DNA from: Filimonas zeae
GTDB taxonomy: Bacteria; Bacteroidota; Bacteroidia; Chitinophagales; Chitinophagaceae
Length of the DNA: 64,000 nt
Assembly: GCF_014641615.1 (NCBI RefSeq)
Contig: NZ_BMIB01000002.1
Span: 1,240,001 to 1,304,000 of the forward strand
Direction of reading: 5' to 3'
The first letter of the stretch is position 1. Every line of letters starts with the position of its first letter. This document shows, in pieces, positions 1-8,692 of the stretch. The notes below the pieces were generated by a model. The model was given only the letters and a program-made list of their open reading frames with translations, was not told the origin of the DNA and searched no databases. A program made the translations under genes and the position numbers.

Positions 1-411
1 AGAATCTATGGTAATATTACCACGTCTTATATGATCTGCCAGCCTGCCAGGTGTGCCTACGATTATTGAAGGCGGTTCTACCAGATTCTTCTCTTCTGTT
101 TCTCTCAAATGCCCGCCGTAACAGCAGGTTACTTTTGCACCTGTACTCATAGAACGCAGCACCTGCTCTATCTGCAAGGCCAGTTCGCGCGAGGGCACTA
201 TAATCAAGGCTTCTGTTTTTTTAGTAGTAAAGTCCAGCTTTTCCAGTAACGGTAACAGGAACGCAAGCGTTTTACCAGAACCTGTAGCAGATAGTAACAA
301 TATGTTATCATGTTCCACATTAGCTTCCAGAGAAGCCTTCTGCATATCATTCAGGGCGGCTATCTTAAGCCCGGCCAACGCAGTCTCAATCGAATATTTC
401 TTCTGTTGCAT
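1..411 (-). CDS. DEAD-box RNA helicase, N-terminal part (cut by window edge)
   Basis: ATP-dependent RNA helicase of superfamily 2, N-terminal 137 residues; the gene runs off the left edge on the minus strand. Visible motifs are a Q-motif-like LNDMQ near residue 21, Walker A ATGSGKT near residue 42, motif Ia PSRELA near 73, the GG motif near 98 and motif Ib TPGRL near 118. The DEAD box and helicase C domain lie outside the window. The start is the ATG at 411, because an exact -7 type box (TAATTTTG) sits 5 nt upstream and the protein begins in the usual place before the Q motif. It is probably involved in RNA or ribosome remodelling, but the subfamily cannot be told from this fragment. Confidence 0.93.
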   Translation of the reverse strand, partial: MQQKKYSIETALAGLKIAALNDMQKASLEANVEHDNILLLSATGSGKTLAFLLPLLEKLDFTTKKTEALIIVPSRELALQIEQVLRSMSTGAKVTCCYGGHLRETEEKNLVEPPSIIVGTPGRLADHIRRGNITIDS

Positions 412-416
412 CGCTC

Positions 417-424
417 CAAAATTA
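417..424 (-). promoter_or_regulatory. Bacteroidota -7 promoter box of the DEAD-box helicase gene
   Basis: TAATTTTG on the minus strand matches the Bacteroidota -7 consensus TAnnTTTG and lies 5 nt before the ATG at 411. The predicted transcription start therefore falls on or next to the start codon. Confidence 0.55.
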
Positions 425-792
425 CGAAAGAAAGCGCCAGAACACGCGTGCAATGCCTGTTACAACGCTATTTACCGGACAAAAACACAATTCCGCAGAC
501 ATAAAGGAAAAGAATATATGCAAAAAGCAGCCTGTCATCTGCTTCTGTTGCAAGCAAAACAGCCCTCTGAGTAAGCATCAGAAGGCAAATCAAGGTTATT
601 TTAAACAGTTTCCAACAATCATTCCAGATTTGTGTTCTGTATTAAATTACCCTAAAAATCCTTATCTGCATTGGGTTACGGGGTGCAATAAGGGGGTAAA
701 ACCAATACCGCCGGGAGATGTGGCAAATAAAAAAAATCATAAATTATACGGAATACTGTTAATTAGATTGATTATACTTGAACACACTCCCC

Positions 793-800
793 TATCTTTG
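793..800 (+). promoter_or_regulatory. Candidate -7 box upstream of HU gene
   Basis: TATCTTTG matches TAnnTTTG and is followed by a leader of about 30 nt before the ATG at 831. A possible upstream ATTG lies at 767-770, but the spacing of 22 bp is at the long end, so only the -7 box is convincing. Confidence 0.4.
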
Positions 801-830
801 ATTCATTATTTCATCCAATACACTTCATTT

Positions 831-1100
831 ATGAACAAAGGCGAATTAGTAGAAAAGTTGGCAGCCGACGCAGGCATTTCTAAAAAACAGGCTGGCGCTG
901 CGCTGGATTCTTTTACTGAAGCAGTAGCTAAAACCTTAAAAAAGGGAGACAAAGTAACCTTAGTAGGCTTCGGAACCTTCTCTGTATCTAAAAGAGCAGC
1001 ACGTACAGGCCGCAACCCCCAAACTGGTGAAAAAATTAAGATTAAAGCTAAAAAAGTTGCCCGCTTTAAAGCAGGTAAAGAGCTTTCAGGCAAAATCTAA
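831..1100 (+). CDS. HU family DNA-binding protein
   Basis: Nucleoid-associated HU/IHF-type protein of 89 aa, the normal length for HU. The N-terminal helices begin [15 protein letters not shown], followed by the LVGFGTFSV turn and the beta-arm signature [14 protein letters not shown] near residues 62-75. It is expected to act as a homodimer that bends DNA without sequence specificity. The open frame extends upstream to 453, but the HU fold starts exactly at the ATG at 831, so the upstream codons are not used. A small winged-helix regulator gene follows 75 bp downstream in the same direction. Confidence 0.97.
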   Translation: MNKGELVEKLAADAGISKKQAGAALDSFTEAVAKTLKKGDKVTLVGFGTFSVSKRAARTGRNPQTGEKIKIKAKKVARFKAGKELSGKI

Positions 1101-1130
1101 ACTAATTAGTACCCTATTTAATTAATGCAA

Positions 1131-1150
1131 CCTGCCGGTTCACCGGTAGG
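1131..1150 (+). terminator. Hairpin after HU gene
   Basis: The inverted repeat CCTGCCGG-TTCA-CCGGTAGG forms an 8-bp stem (one G-U pair) 30 nt after the HU stop. It has no proper T tract, so it may be a weak terminator or attenuator between HU and the next gene. Confidence 0.35.
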
Positions 1151-1175
1151 TATTTCCCCTACTTAAATTATTAGC

Positions 1176-1514
1176 ATGGCAAAGAAAGCAGTTACTCCTA
1201 AAAGCAGCAACAACAGCGCTGACAGTTTAGCGTTTAATAAATCTGCACTGAAACAGAATGTATTAATTCTGAGAGCAATTGACCACCCGTTGCGTCAGAA
1301 GTTACTGAAGTTGATTGACAAGAAGAAGAACATTACTGTTAAAGAGATCAAAGCTAAAAATGTTATTGATGGCGTTATCGTATCTCAACACTTAGCTATT
1401 CTCAGAAAAGCAGGCCTTGTTACATCCGAAAAATTTGGCCGCATTGTTAGTTATACTATTAACTATGCCACCTTTGATAAGGCAATGGCTAAGTTTAACG
1501 AAGTATCCAAATAA
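1176..1514 (+). CDS. ArsR-fold winged-helix transcriptional regulator
   Basis: Small DNA-binding protein of 112 aa. After a basic, low-complexity N-terminus of about 30 residues, the segment with AIDHPLRQKLLKLI is the helix 1-2 signature of ArsR-like winged-helix proteins. The recognition helix follows (VSQHLAILRKAGLV, near residue 70-83), then the beta-wing (EKFGRIVSYTIN). There are no cysteines in the protein, so it is not a thiol-based metal sensor of the classical ArsR type and its ligand is unknown. It lies downstream of HU and ends in a strong intrinsic terminator. It may be a chromosomal housekeeping regulator; the target is not deducible here. Confidence 0.85.
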   Translation: MAKKAVTPKSSNNSADSLAFNKSALKQNVLILRAIDHPLRQKLLKLIDKKKNITVKEIKAKNVIDGVIVSQHLAILRKAGLVTSEKFGRIVSYTINYATFDKAMAKFNEVSK

Positions 1515-1526
1515 GTTCGAGAGCGT

Positions 1527-1556
1527 AAAGGCAGCTACAGCTGCCTTTTTTTTATT
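1527..1556 (+). terminator. Rho-independent terminator after ArsR-like gene
   Basis: The perfect 8-bp stem AAGGCAGC-TACA-GCTGCCTT is followed by a run of Ts, 13 nt downstream of the stop codon. The T tract reaches into the 3' end of the convergent kinase gene. Confidence 0.85.
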
Positions 1557-2670
1557 TTCTCCATTGAAAGTAGAACACGCTTCCTTCTCCCGGTTGCGAT
1601 TCTACCCATATCTTCCCTCCCTGTTCTTCTATCAGCATTTTAAGAATGTTCAGGCCCACTCCTGTACTGCTGTCCTGCGTAGCTGATGTATTGCCGGCAA
1701 CATGAAACAGCTGAAATATCTTTTTACGATCTTCCTTGGTAATACCCGGCCCATTATCCTTTACATAAAACTCATAAAAGCCGTCCACTTCCTGGCACCC
1801 CACCTGAATAACGCCCTGCTCCTTGTTGTTATACTTAATGGCGTTGCTGATTAAATTCTGAAACACCTGTTGCAGCTTCAATTTAGTGGTAATTACCACC
1901 GGCATATCGGTAACAACATCAATGTTTATATGCTTAGGCGGGAACAGCAGGTAAGCAATCTGTAATACCAACTCACGCACATCTACTTCTTCTTTAGTTT
2001 GCTGGTTTACACTCTGGCGCGAATACTCCAGAATAGACCCGATCATATCTGACAAATGACCAGCTGCCTGCGACAGCATTTCTATATTCTCTCTTAAATC
2101 GGCCTGGCGCACTATTTTTTCGTTAGACTCCATTACCGACAACAAGGTAATAATGGCAGATAAGGGCGACTTCAAATCGTGCGATACGATGTATACAAAG
2201 CGTTCCAGCTGCTTGTTAATACGCTCCACCTCGCTGATGGAGTCTTTTAACCCTTGCTGGTATAAATACAGATGCTCAAATACAGTTACTTTAGCCTTGG
2301 TAACATGAATATCAAGAGGCTTTTGCAGATAATCTACCGCACCATGTTCAAAGCCTTTAATTACATACTGCTCTTCCTTATTAATAGCGGTAACAAAAAT
2401 GATGGAGATATTGCGCGTTTTGGGGTTTGACTTCAGCAGCCTGGCTACTTCAAAACCATCCATACCGGGCATTTGCACATCCAGCATAATTAAACCTATG
2501 TCATCATTTTTCAGCACCAGCTTCAGTGCTTCATTACCAGACATGGCCTTTAAAAACCGGCGTCCATCAGCCTCCAGCATATTTTCCAGAGCTATCAGAT
2601 TTTCCTCCCGGTCATCAACTAACAAAATCGTAAAAGCCTTGCTATCAGCTTCTGTGCGGATACTGGTCAT
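1552..2670 (-). CDS. Receiver-histidine kinase hybrid (response regulator with C-terminal kinase)
   Basis: Cytoplasmic signalling protein of 372 aa. An N-terminal CheY-like receiver (residues 14-130, phospho-acceptor Asp64 in MLDVQMPGMDG, KP near 118) is followed by a short coiled coil. Next is a HisKA domain with phospho-acceptor His164 in SHDLKSPLS, then a HATPase domain with N box NLISNAIKYN, G1 DNGPGI and G2 GVGL. The ATG at 2670 was chosen because it gives a clean receiver start and overlaps the upstream cheB stop by 4 bp (ATGA), which implies translational coupling. It is the last gene of the four-gene signalling operon and could both receive phosphate from the upstream hybrid kinase and signal onward. 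Confidence 0.9.
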   Translation of the reverse strand: MTSIRTEADSKAFTILLVDDREENLIALENMLEADGRRFLKAMSGNEALKLVLKNDDIGLIMLDVQMPGMDGFEVARLLKSNPKTRNISIIFVTAINKEEQYVIKGFEHGAVDYLQKPLDIHVTKAKVTVFEHLYLYQQGLKDSISEVERINKQLERFVYIVSHDLKSPLSAIITLLSVMESNEKIVRQADLRENIEMLSQAAGHLSDMIGSILEYSRQSVNQQTKEEVDVRELVLQIAYLLFPPKHINIDVVTDMPVVITTKLKLQQVFQNLISNAIKYNNKEQGVIQVGCQEVDGFYEFYVKDNGPGITKEDRKKIFQLFHVAGNTSATQDSSTGVGLNILKMLIEEQGGKIWVESQPGEGSVFYFQWRK

Positions 2671-3251
2671 TTGTTTAGTAATAAGTTTTCCAAAAATAGG
2701 GCTAATACGGCAGGCTGCAAGATAAGTACTTCTCTGATTCTGTGAATTGCAGCCAAAGGCATAGCAGCATATTCGCAGGTTTCGGGATCCTGCACTGCCA
2801 CACTTCCACCCGCACGCCATATCTGTTCCAGCCCATAAGCTCCGTCGTTATTGGCACCGCTTAGCAAAATACCAGCAGCTTTATTGCCGTATACATGCGC
2901 AGCAGCTTCAAAAGTAACATCAATAGAGGGGCGGCTAAAATGTACAGGTTCTGAATAATCCAGGCTAATAGTTTTATCTGCTTCCAGCAATACGTGGTAG
3001 TTCTGTGGAGCCAGATAAATGTATTTATCCCTGAGCTGTGTCTTATCCTCCGGTTCACACACCCGCCTTCCGTTTTTTACGCCAGCCAGCAGCTTTACCA
3101 GCTCGCTGTTTACATTCTTTAACCGGTGTAATACCACAATTACCGGCCAGTTAAAACCATCGGGTAAATTTTCAATCAGCGACATGATTATGGGCAAGCT
3201 TCCGGCAGATCCACCTACCACCAACAGGTTTTCAGCAGGTTTTTGTATCAT
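2667..3251 (-). CDS. cheB: CheB-type protein-glutamate methylesterase, catalytic domain only
   Basis: Stand-alone CheB esterase/deamidase domain of 194 aa, without the N-terminal receiver of chemotaxis CheB. The catalytic triad is visible: Ser15 in GGSAGS, His42 in VVLHR and Asp136 in GANNDGA. It hydrolyses glutamyl-methyl esters on receptor proteins. The absence of a receiver means it is either constitutively active or controlled by partner proteins. It sits 8 bp after cheR and overlaps the following kinase gene by 4 bp. No MCP or flagellar gene lies nearby, so a non-chemotactic role, modulating the adjacent kinase, is inferred. Confidence 0.93.
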   Translation of the reverse strand: MIQKPAENLLVVGGSAGSLPIIMSLIENLPDGFNWPVIVVLHRLKNVNSELVKLLAGVKNGRRVCEPEDKTQLRDKYIYLAPQNYHVLLEADKTISLDYSEPVHFSRPSIDVTFEAAAHVYGNKAAGILLSGANNDGAYGLEQIWRAGGSVAVQDPETCEYAAMPLAAIHRIREVLILQPAVLALFLENLLLNK

Positions 3252-3259
3252 ATCTGAAA

Positions 3260-4087
3260 TTACAACTTCCGTTTGAAAATCTTGGCAGCTGCATGCACGG
3301 TCTCAAACCGGTGGCGGATATCTGTAAACAAAAGAGATTCCTTCATACCAATGGCCAGGTAGCCCATGGGGGTAAGACTATCGTAAAACAAATGATAAAT
3401 ACGGTTCTGAAGGTCTTTATTAAAATAAATCAACACGTTACGGCAGCAAACCAGCTGAAACTCGTTAAACACATGATCGCTTACCAGATTGTGCTGGGAA
3501 AAGATAATCTTGCTACGCAGTTCTTTACTGATTAAGGCGTTTTCGTACCTGGCGGTATAATACGCAGAGAAATCGTTTTTACCGCCTGATTGCTGGTAAT
3601 TGGCAGTATACTCTTTCATATACCGCATAGGCACAATACCCGTTTTAGCCTTTTCTATATTTACCGGGTTAAGGTCTGTGGCATAAATACGTGCTCTGTC
3701 AAGCAACCCTGCCTCGTGCAGCAGAATACACATAGAAAATACTTCCTCGCCTGTTGAGCAGCCCGCATGCCATATTTTAATAACCGGGTATGCAGCCAGT
3801 TTAGGCAGCACTTTATCCCTCAGGGTTTTGTAAAACAGCGGATCGCGAAACATTTCCGTTACGTTTACCGTAACCGTTTGCAGAAACCAGGCAAAAAAGT
3901 CTTTATCGTTGGTTAAATGGTATTTGAGATCGTATGCTGTTTTAACACGGGCAGTATCCATAAATCGCAGTACCCTGCGCAGCAGCGATGCATGCGCATA
4001 GTCGCTGAAATCGTACCCGTAGTTCAGCTTAATTAATTCAACAATACCGGCAAGCTCACCCGGTGAAATGTCATATCTCGTACTCAT
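3260..4087 (-). CDS. cheR: CheR-type protein-glutamate O-methyltransferase
   Basis: SAM-dependent methyltransferase of 275 aa. The N-terminal helical domain ends in NVTEMFRD (residues 75-82). The SAM-binding motif AGCSTGEE lies at 108-115, and a catalytic-domain NVLIYFNKDLQ segment lies near 220. The length matches single-domain CheR without TPRs. It would methylate glutamates in coiled-coil regions of receptors, the reaction reversed by the CheB encoded just downstream. Only 1 bp separates it from the stop of the upstream hybrid kinase, so the genes are co-transcribed. The long Glu-rich coiled coil in that kinase is a plausible substrate (inference). Confidence 0.94.
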   Translation of the reverse strand: MSTRYDISPGELAGIVELIKLNYGYDFSDYAHASLLRRVLRFMDTARVKTAYDLKYHLTNDKDFFAWFLQTVTVNVTEMFRDPLFYKTLRDKVLPKLAAYPVIKIWHAGCSTGEEVFSMCILLHEAGLLDRARIYATDLNPVNIEKAKTGIVPMRYMKEYTANYQQSGGKNDFSAYYTARYENALISKELRSKIIFSQHNLVSDHVFNEFQLVCCRNVLIYFNKDLQNRIYHLFYDSLTPMGYLAIGMKESLLFTDIRHRFETVHAAAKIFKRKL

Positions 4088-4088
4088 A

Positions 4089-7000
4089 CTATTGCGATAA
4101 CCACACGCGCATCAGCGAAAACAGACGGTTTATATCTACCGGCTTGGTAATGTAATCAGAAGCACCCGCCTCCAGGCATTTTTCCCTGTCGCCCTGCATA
4201 GCTTTTGCTGTAAGCGCAATTACAGGCAGCTTCAACAGTTTTAACTGGCCTCTTATATGCCTGATGGCTTCAAAGCCATCCATTTCAGGCATCATAATAT
4301 CCATCAGCACCACCTGCGTATCCGGGTGTTCTTTCAGCTGGTCCAGCGCTTCCCTGCCATCACTGGCAGTAATCACTTCCATCTTCTGTTGTTCCAATGC
4401 CGTGCTTAATGCAAATACATTACGCATATCGTCATCTACCAGCAATACCTTTTTACCAATAAGAGTATCATTATCTGCCAACGCCACATTCTGCGGCACA
4501 GCCGGCTTGCGCGTTCCCTCCTGCAACTTGTACAAAAACAGTTCCATCTCATCCATCAACCGGTCGCGCGCAAAGGATGAATCACGGATAATAACGTTAG
4601 ATATTCGCTTCAGTTGTAATTCGTCTGCCGCAGAAATATCGCTGTCCAGATAAATAATTACCGGTATTTCAAGGCCGGAAAAACCACTACGCAGTCGTTG
4701 TACTTCTTCAATACCTTTTTCCACGTCCTTGCCAATATCTACAATTATGCAGTCAAAGCGGGTTTCGGCAGTCAATGCCATAGCCTCATCTATTCCACTG
4801 GCATAACTGCAATCTACATCCAGATGGCGCTGCTCCAGAATATTATGCAAATCGTTGTTCTTAAGGTACTCTCCCGATACCACCAGTAGTTTTCTGATAC
4901 GATCGTTCAGATGAGCCCCCAGCAGCGAGAAGGCTTTTTCCAGATCTTCTTTGGAAACGGGTTTGGCCAGATAGGCCAATGCCCCGTTCGATTGTAAACG
5001 GCTTTCATCTGCCGCGGAAATAATATGAACCGGAATATTCTTAATTGCCTCATCCTCTCTGAATAGTTTCAGCAGGTTCCAGCCATCTATAACCGGCAGC
5101 TGCATATCTAATATAATAGCAGACGGGCGGTATTTACGGGCATAATATAGCCCTTCATCCCCCTGTAGTGCTATGATGGTTTTGTAATTTTTATTGCGGG
5201 CAAAGTCCTGCACAATGCGGGCAAACTTGGCATCATCCTCTATTATCAGCATCACCTTGTCCCCTTTTGCCAGGTTATGTCTGTCATCGGGTACCCATGT
5301 TTGTTCTGTTACTGTTTCAGCTATTTTCTCTACGGTATCTCCCACTTTGTGGCCGGCATCTTTATCTGCTGATTGTACTGCTGACGAGGCATACACCGGT
5401 AGCAGCAACGTAAACGTACTGCCGTGCCCCTCTGTGCTTTTTACCTGAATTTCACCCCCCAGTATTCTTACCAGTTCTTTGCTGATAGAAAGGCCCAGCC
5501 CTGTTCCTCCATATTTACGGCTGGTGGAACCATCTGCCTGCTGAAAGGCTTCAAATATCAATTGCTGCTTAACAGCTGAAATGCCTATACCTGTATCTGC
5601 TACGCTAATGCCTACCACTACTTCATTTTTATCCAGCAGCCTGTTTTGTAAAGAGGCTACATCAGCAGCATGGTAAAACCTAAGGCTTACCGTTCCTTTT
5701 TTGGGTGTAAACTTAAACGCGTTAGACAACAGGTTTTTAATCACTTGCTCCAGCCTTTGCACATCGGTGTGGATAGTATCGGGCAACGCAGCATCTACTT
5801 CTATATCAAACTGCACCTCTTTCTCCTCAGCTACCACATGAAACAGCTGTTCAATATCAGAAGAAATCTGGCGTACTGCCACATCTTCAAAAGTAAGCTC
5901 TACTTTACCAGCTTCTATTTTAGACAAATCAAGAATGTCATTAATCAGCTTCAGCAAATCAGAGCCTGATTTATGAATAATATGCGCATACTCCACCTGC
6001 TTTTCAGTAAGGTTGCTGTTCTTGTTTTCCGCAAGAATATTGGCGAGAATAAGCACACTGTTTAACGGTGTACGCAGTTCGTGCGACATATTGGCCAGGA
6101 ACTCTGATTTATACCTGCTGGTAATTTCCAGCTCTTTGGCCTTTACGCCCAGCGCGGCGCGGGCCGATTCTACAGATTCGTTTTTCTCTTCCAGTTCGGT
6201 ATTAATCTGTCGCAATTCCTCTTCATGCACCCGCAGTTCTTCTTCCGATGCCTGTAACACTTCAGTCTGGCGGGTAAGCTCTTCATTGGTTTGCCGCAAC
6301 TCTTCCTGCTGGTGCTCCAGCTCTTCTTTCTGTATCTGTACCTGGCCCAGCAAATCCATTATTTTTTCCCGGCCCTCTACTGAATTAATGGTAACTGCCA
6401 GGTTACCGCTTATACCGTTCAGCAAATCAAACCATCCTGGTTTGGGAGTAGCAAATGCAGCCAGTTCCAGCACCCCCTTCAGCTCATTGGTAAACCAGAG
6501 CGGTATACATATAACGCAGCCGGCTACCGAATTTCCTGTACCAGACTGTATTTGCCAGTAACCGGAAGGCACCTCTTTAACCACCAGTATTTCCTTTTGC
6601 AAAGCAGCCCGCCCGGGTATGCCTTCACCCAGGGCAAGGGTCTTTTGTACTTTAGAAGTACCAACGGCTGCACACAGCTCCAGCTCTTTTTTATCCTCCT
6701 TATACAAAAACATGGCACCGGCTGGTAAGTCCAGATACTGAACCAGCGCCTTAAGTATAGACTCTGACAATACCCCCAGATCAGTTATTCCCTGTGTACC
6801 GTGGTTCAGGTCTGTCATGCCTGTTAGCAACCAGTTACGTTCTACGTTTACCTGGTTCAACTGCTCCTGCTCCTCAAAGCTTTTCTGCAACTCAATCTCT
6901 GCCAGCTTCCGCCGTCTGAATTCTGCTGCTATAATATAAACAAGTACTATAACTATAATTAATATCAGCGTAGTGCCCCCAATCAAAACCAGGTTGGTAG

Positions 7001-7544
7001 TACTTATGGATGCCTGATTTTTCTTTTCCTTCTCTTTTAACAACCCCTGCTCTTCAGTAACGATGGAGCTGATAACAGTACGCACTGTATCCATCAGCAT
7101 TTTTTCATGCATGGTTACGGCAATAATCTGCTCTCTGGTATAGGTACCTGCATTCTCGCCCAGCCCATCCCAGTATCGTAACAGATTTTGTATGCTTTGC
7201 TGCATTTCATAAGCACGGCTTATCTGGGTAGAACTATCGCGCAGCAAACGTCTTATATTGGCAGAAACCAAAGCTATTTTAGGCAAAGCACCGTAGTAAG
7301 GCTGCAGAAAAGAGCTATCGTTGGTATTTCTATATCCCCTCCGCCCTGTTTCCATATCAACCAGCAGCTTTTGCAGATTGTCTGTTTCTGCAATTACCTG
7401 GTACGTATGCTTTACCTGTTCACCCTCCTGAATTTGCGAGCGAAATGCGGTATACGATCTTATACCTACCAGCAGCACCAGTAAAATGGCCAGGGTAAAC
7501 AATACGTATAACCTGCTATTGAGAGATAATTTCATAGTATACAT
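4089..7544 (-). CDS. CHASE3-GAF hybrid histidine kinase with three receiver-like domains
   Basis: Inner-membrane hybrid kinase of about 1151 aa. In order it has TM1 (residues 10-28), a periplasmic CHASE3 domain with signature METGRRGY (64-71), TM2 (186-208) and a GAF domain (about 250-390). A Glu/Gln-rich coiled coil (400-465) leads into HisKA (His488 in SHELRTPLN) and HATPase (NLLSNAFKF, DTGIGI, GGTGLGL). Three receivers follow, with Asp814, Asp937 and Asp1083. The middle receiver is degenerate: it lacks the acidic pair and the Thr/Ser switch residue. The ATG at 7544 is used; the ATG at 7535 is equally possible, and the frame upstream offers only a TTG. It is the first gene of the operon with cheR, cheB and the receiver-kinase, and probably controls gene expression or a post-translational output rather than motility. 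Confidence 0.93.
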   Translation of the reverse strand: MYTMKLSLNSRLYVLFTLAILLVLLVGIRSYTAFRSQIQEGEQVKHTYQVIAETDNLQKLLVDMETGRRGYRNTNDSSFLQPYYGALPKIALVSANIRRLLRDSSTQISRAYEMQQSIQNLLRYWDGLGENAGTYTREQIIAVTMHEKMLMDTVRTVISSIVTEEQGLLKEKEKKNQASISTTNLVLIGGTTLILIIVIVLVYIIAAEFRRRKLAEIELQKSFEEQEQLNQVNVERNWLLTGMTDLNHGTQGITDLGVLSESILKALVQYLDLPAGAMFLYKEDKKELELCAAVGTSKVQKTLALGEGIPGRAALQKEILVVKEVPSGYWQIQSGTGNSVAGCVICIPLWFTNELKGVLELAAFATPKPGWFDLLNGISGNLAVTINSVEGREKIMDLLGQVQIQKEELEHQQEELRQTNEELTRQTEVLQASEEELRVHEEELRQINTELEEKNESVESARAALGVKAKELEITSRYKSEFLANMSHELRTPLNSVLILANILAENKNSNLTEKQVEYAHIIHKSGSDLLKLINDILDLSKIEAGKVELTFEDVAVRQISSDIEQLFHVVAEEKEVQFDIEVDAALPDTIHTDVQRLEQVIKNLLSNAFKFTPKKGTVSLRFYHAADVASLQNRLLDKNEVVVGISVADTGIGISAVKQQLIFEAFQQADGSTSRKYGGTGLGLSISKELVRILGGEIQVKSTEGHGSTFTLLLPVYASSAVQSADKDAGHKVGDTVEKIAETVTEQTWVPDDRHNLAKGDKVMLIIEDDAKFARIVQDFARNKNYKTIIALQGDEGLYYARKYRPSAIILDMQLPVIDGWNLLKLFREDEAIKNIPVHIISAADESRLQSNGALAYLAKPVSKEDLEKAFSLLGAHLNDRIRKLLVVSGEYLKNNDLHNILEQRHLDVDCSYASGIDEAMALTAETRFDCIIVDIGKDVEKGIEEVQRLRSGFSGLEIPVIIYLDSDISAADELQLKRISNVIIRDSSFARDRLMDEMELFLYKLQEGTRKPAVPQNVALADNDTLIGKKVLLVDDDMRNVFALSTALEQQKMEVITASDGREALDQLKEHPDTQVVLMDIMMPEMDGFEAIRHIRGQLKLLKLPVIALTAKAMQGDREKCLEAGASDYITKPVDINRLFSLMRVWLSQ

Positions 7545-7630
7545 GATAAACAATTGGTAAAATACACTATAATCCTATCTGTAAAAGGCTTTTATTGTAT
7601 TTTAAGGAAGGAAATTGAGCTAACCGGATG

Positions 7631-8650
7631 TTACAACGCAGGGGTTATTCCCAGCCCTGGCTTACCAGACAACTCTACCCGGCCATTGTTATACACAATA
7701 CCCGTGGCCTTGTCTTCTTTCAGCAAAAGCGGGCCATCCAGGTCGGCATAATCCAGCTGTGGCAAAAAGGCGGCTATAGCAGCAGAACCAATAGAACTTT
7801 CGTTCATACTGCCCATCATTACCTTCAGCCCAAGCTCGCGGGCCTGCCGTATCATACGGATGGCGGGGGTAATACCACTACATTTGGTAAGCTTAATGTT
7901 AATTCCATGAAAATGGTCTTTGCACTTAACTACATCCCCTTCCAGCACACAACTTTCATCTGCAAACAGCGGTAGTGGCGATTGCTGGTACAGCACCTTC
8001 ATCCCCTCCCAGTTGTCTCTGGCCAGTGGTTGCTCTATCAGCTCTACTCCCAATGCTTTCAGCTGCGGTATTTTTTCCAACGCTTCCTCCAGTGTCCATG
8101 CAGCATTGGCATCTACCCTAAAAACGGCATCAGTATGTTCCCGCAGTGCCTCTATAATACCAATATCATCGGGGGTACCCAGCTTTATTTTGTATACCGG
8201 CCATGGTTTGGCTTTCATTTTAGCCACCATGGTATCTATAGTATCTATGCCTATAGTATAATCTGTAACGGGTGTGTTATCTGTAAAAGAAGTATTCCAT
8301 AGCTCGTACAGCGGTTTGCCTTTCATCTTGCCAAACAAATCCCAGCCAGCCATATCCAGTGCGCACACCAGAAAAGGGTTTTGCGGATAAAGATGATGCA
8401 GATAATGCCAGTAGCGTTCCGGCTCGGTAAGCGCAAACTTTTCTACCATACGTTTTTTGGCTTCCAGGTCGGCCACCATTTGTGCTACTGTTATATTATA
8501 ATAGCTGATAGCTGGCGCCTCACCAAATCCCCAGAAAGGCCCCAGTTGTAAAGCTACAATCAAGGTAGGCTGGTGGGTTTTAGTTCTTCCGTTAGAAATG
8601 GTAAATGGATATTCAAACGGTAAATCGTACGTACGGTAGTGCAATACCAT
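7631..8650 (-). CDS. Dipeptide epimerase / enolase-superfamily enzyme (L-Ala-D/L-Glu epimerase-like)
   Basis: Enolase-superfamily enzyme of the muconate lactonizing subgroup, 339 aa, full length. The catalytic pattern is intact: the KxK pair at 154/156 in YKIKLG, metal ligands Asp180 (RVDANAAW), Glu206 (IEQP) and Asp231 (ADES), and the second base Lys253 (INIKLTK). A C-terminal DLDG near 303 resembles the DxD that binds the dipeptide amino group in L-Ala-D/L-Glu epimerases. It would epimerise dipeptides from recycled murein or from the diet; substrate specificity cannot be fixed by eye. It is cytoplasmic and lies 42 bp downstream of the amylomaltase gene, and a TAnnTTTG box precedes it. Confidence 0.88.
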   Translation of the reverse strand: MVLHYRTYDLPFEYPFTISNGRTKTHQPTLIVALQLGPFWGFGEAPAISYYNITVAQMVADLEAKKRMVEKFALTEPERYWHYLHHLYPQNPFLVCALDMAGWDLFGKMKGKPLYELWNTSFTDNTPVTDYTIGIDTIDTMVAKMKAKPWPVYKIKLGTPDDIGIIEALREHTDAVFRVDANAAWTLEEALEKIPQLKALGVELIEQPLARDNWEGMKVLYQQSPLPLFADESCVLEGDVVKCKDHFHGINIKLTKCSGITPAIRMIRQARELGLKVMMGSMNESSIGSAAIAAFLPQLDYADLDGPLLLKEDKATGIVYNNGRVELSGKPGLGITPAL

Positions 8651-8679
8651 AATATATAAGTCAAAAGCTGTTAAAAAGC

Positions 8680-8687
8680 CAAATGTA
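8680..8687 (-). promoter_or_regulatory. Candidate -7 box for the epimerase gene
   Basis: TACATTTG on the minus strand matches TAnnTTTG and lies about 29 nt upstream of the ATG at 8650, inside the short gap after the amylomaltase stop. It suggests that the epimerase has its own promoter. Confidence 0.4.
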
Positions 8688-8692
8688 AACCA

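Larger units (their letters stand above)
412..830. other. Divergent intergenic region, no gene supported
   Basis: This 419-bp AT-rich region lies between the divergent helicase and HU genes. The short open frames in it have no recognisable protein features. It holds the helicase promoter at 417-424 and a candidate HU promoter at 793-800; I see nothing else. Confidence 0.6.

Noticed and set aside
453..830. N-terminal extension of HU (the open frame begins at 453)
   Set aside because: The HU family starts at the ATG at 831; the upstream 126 codons resemble non-coding sequence and contain a promoter-like box.
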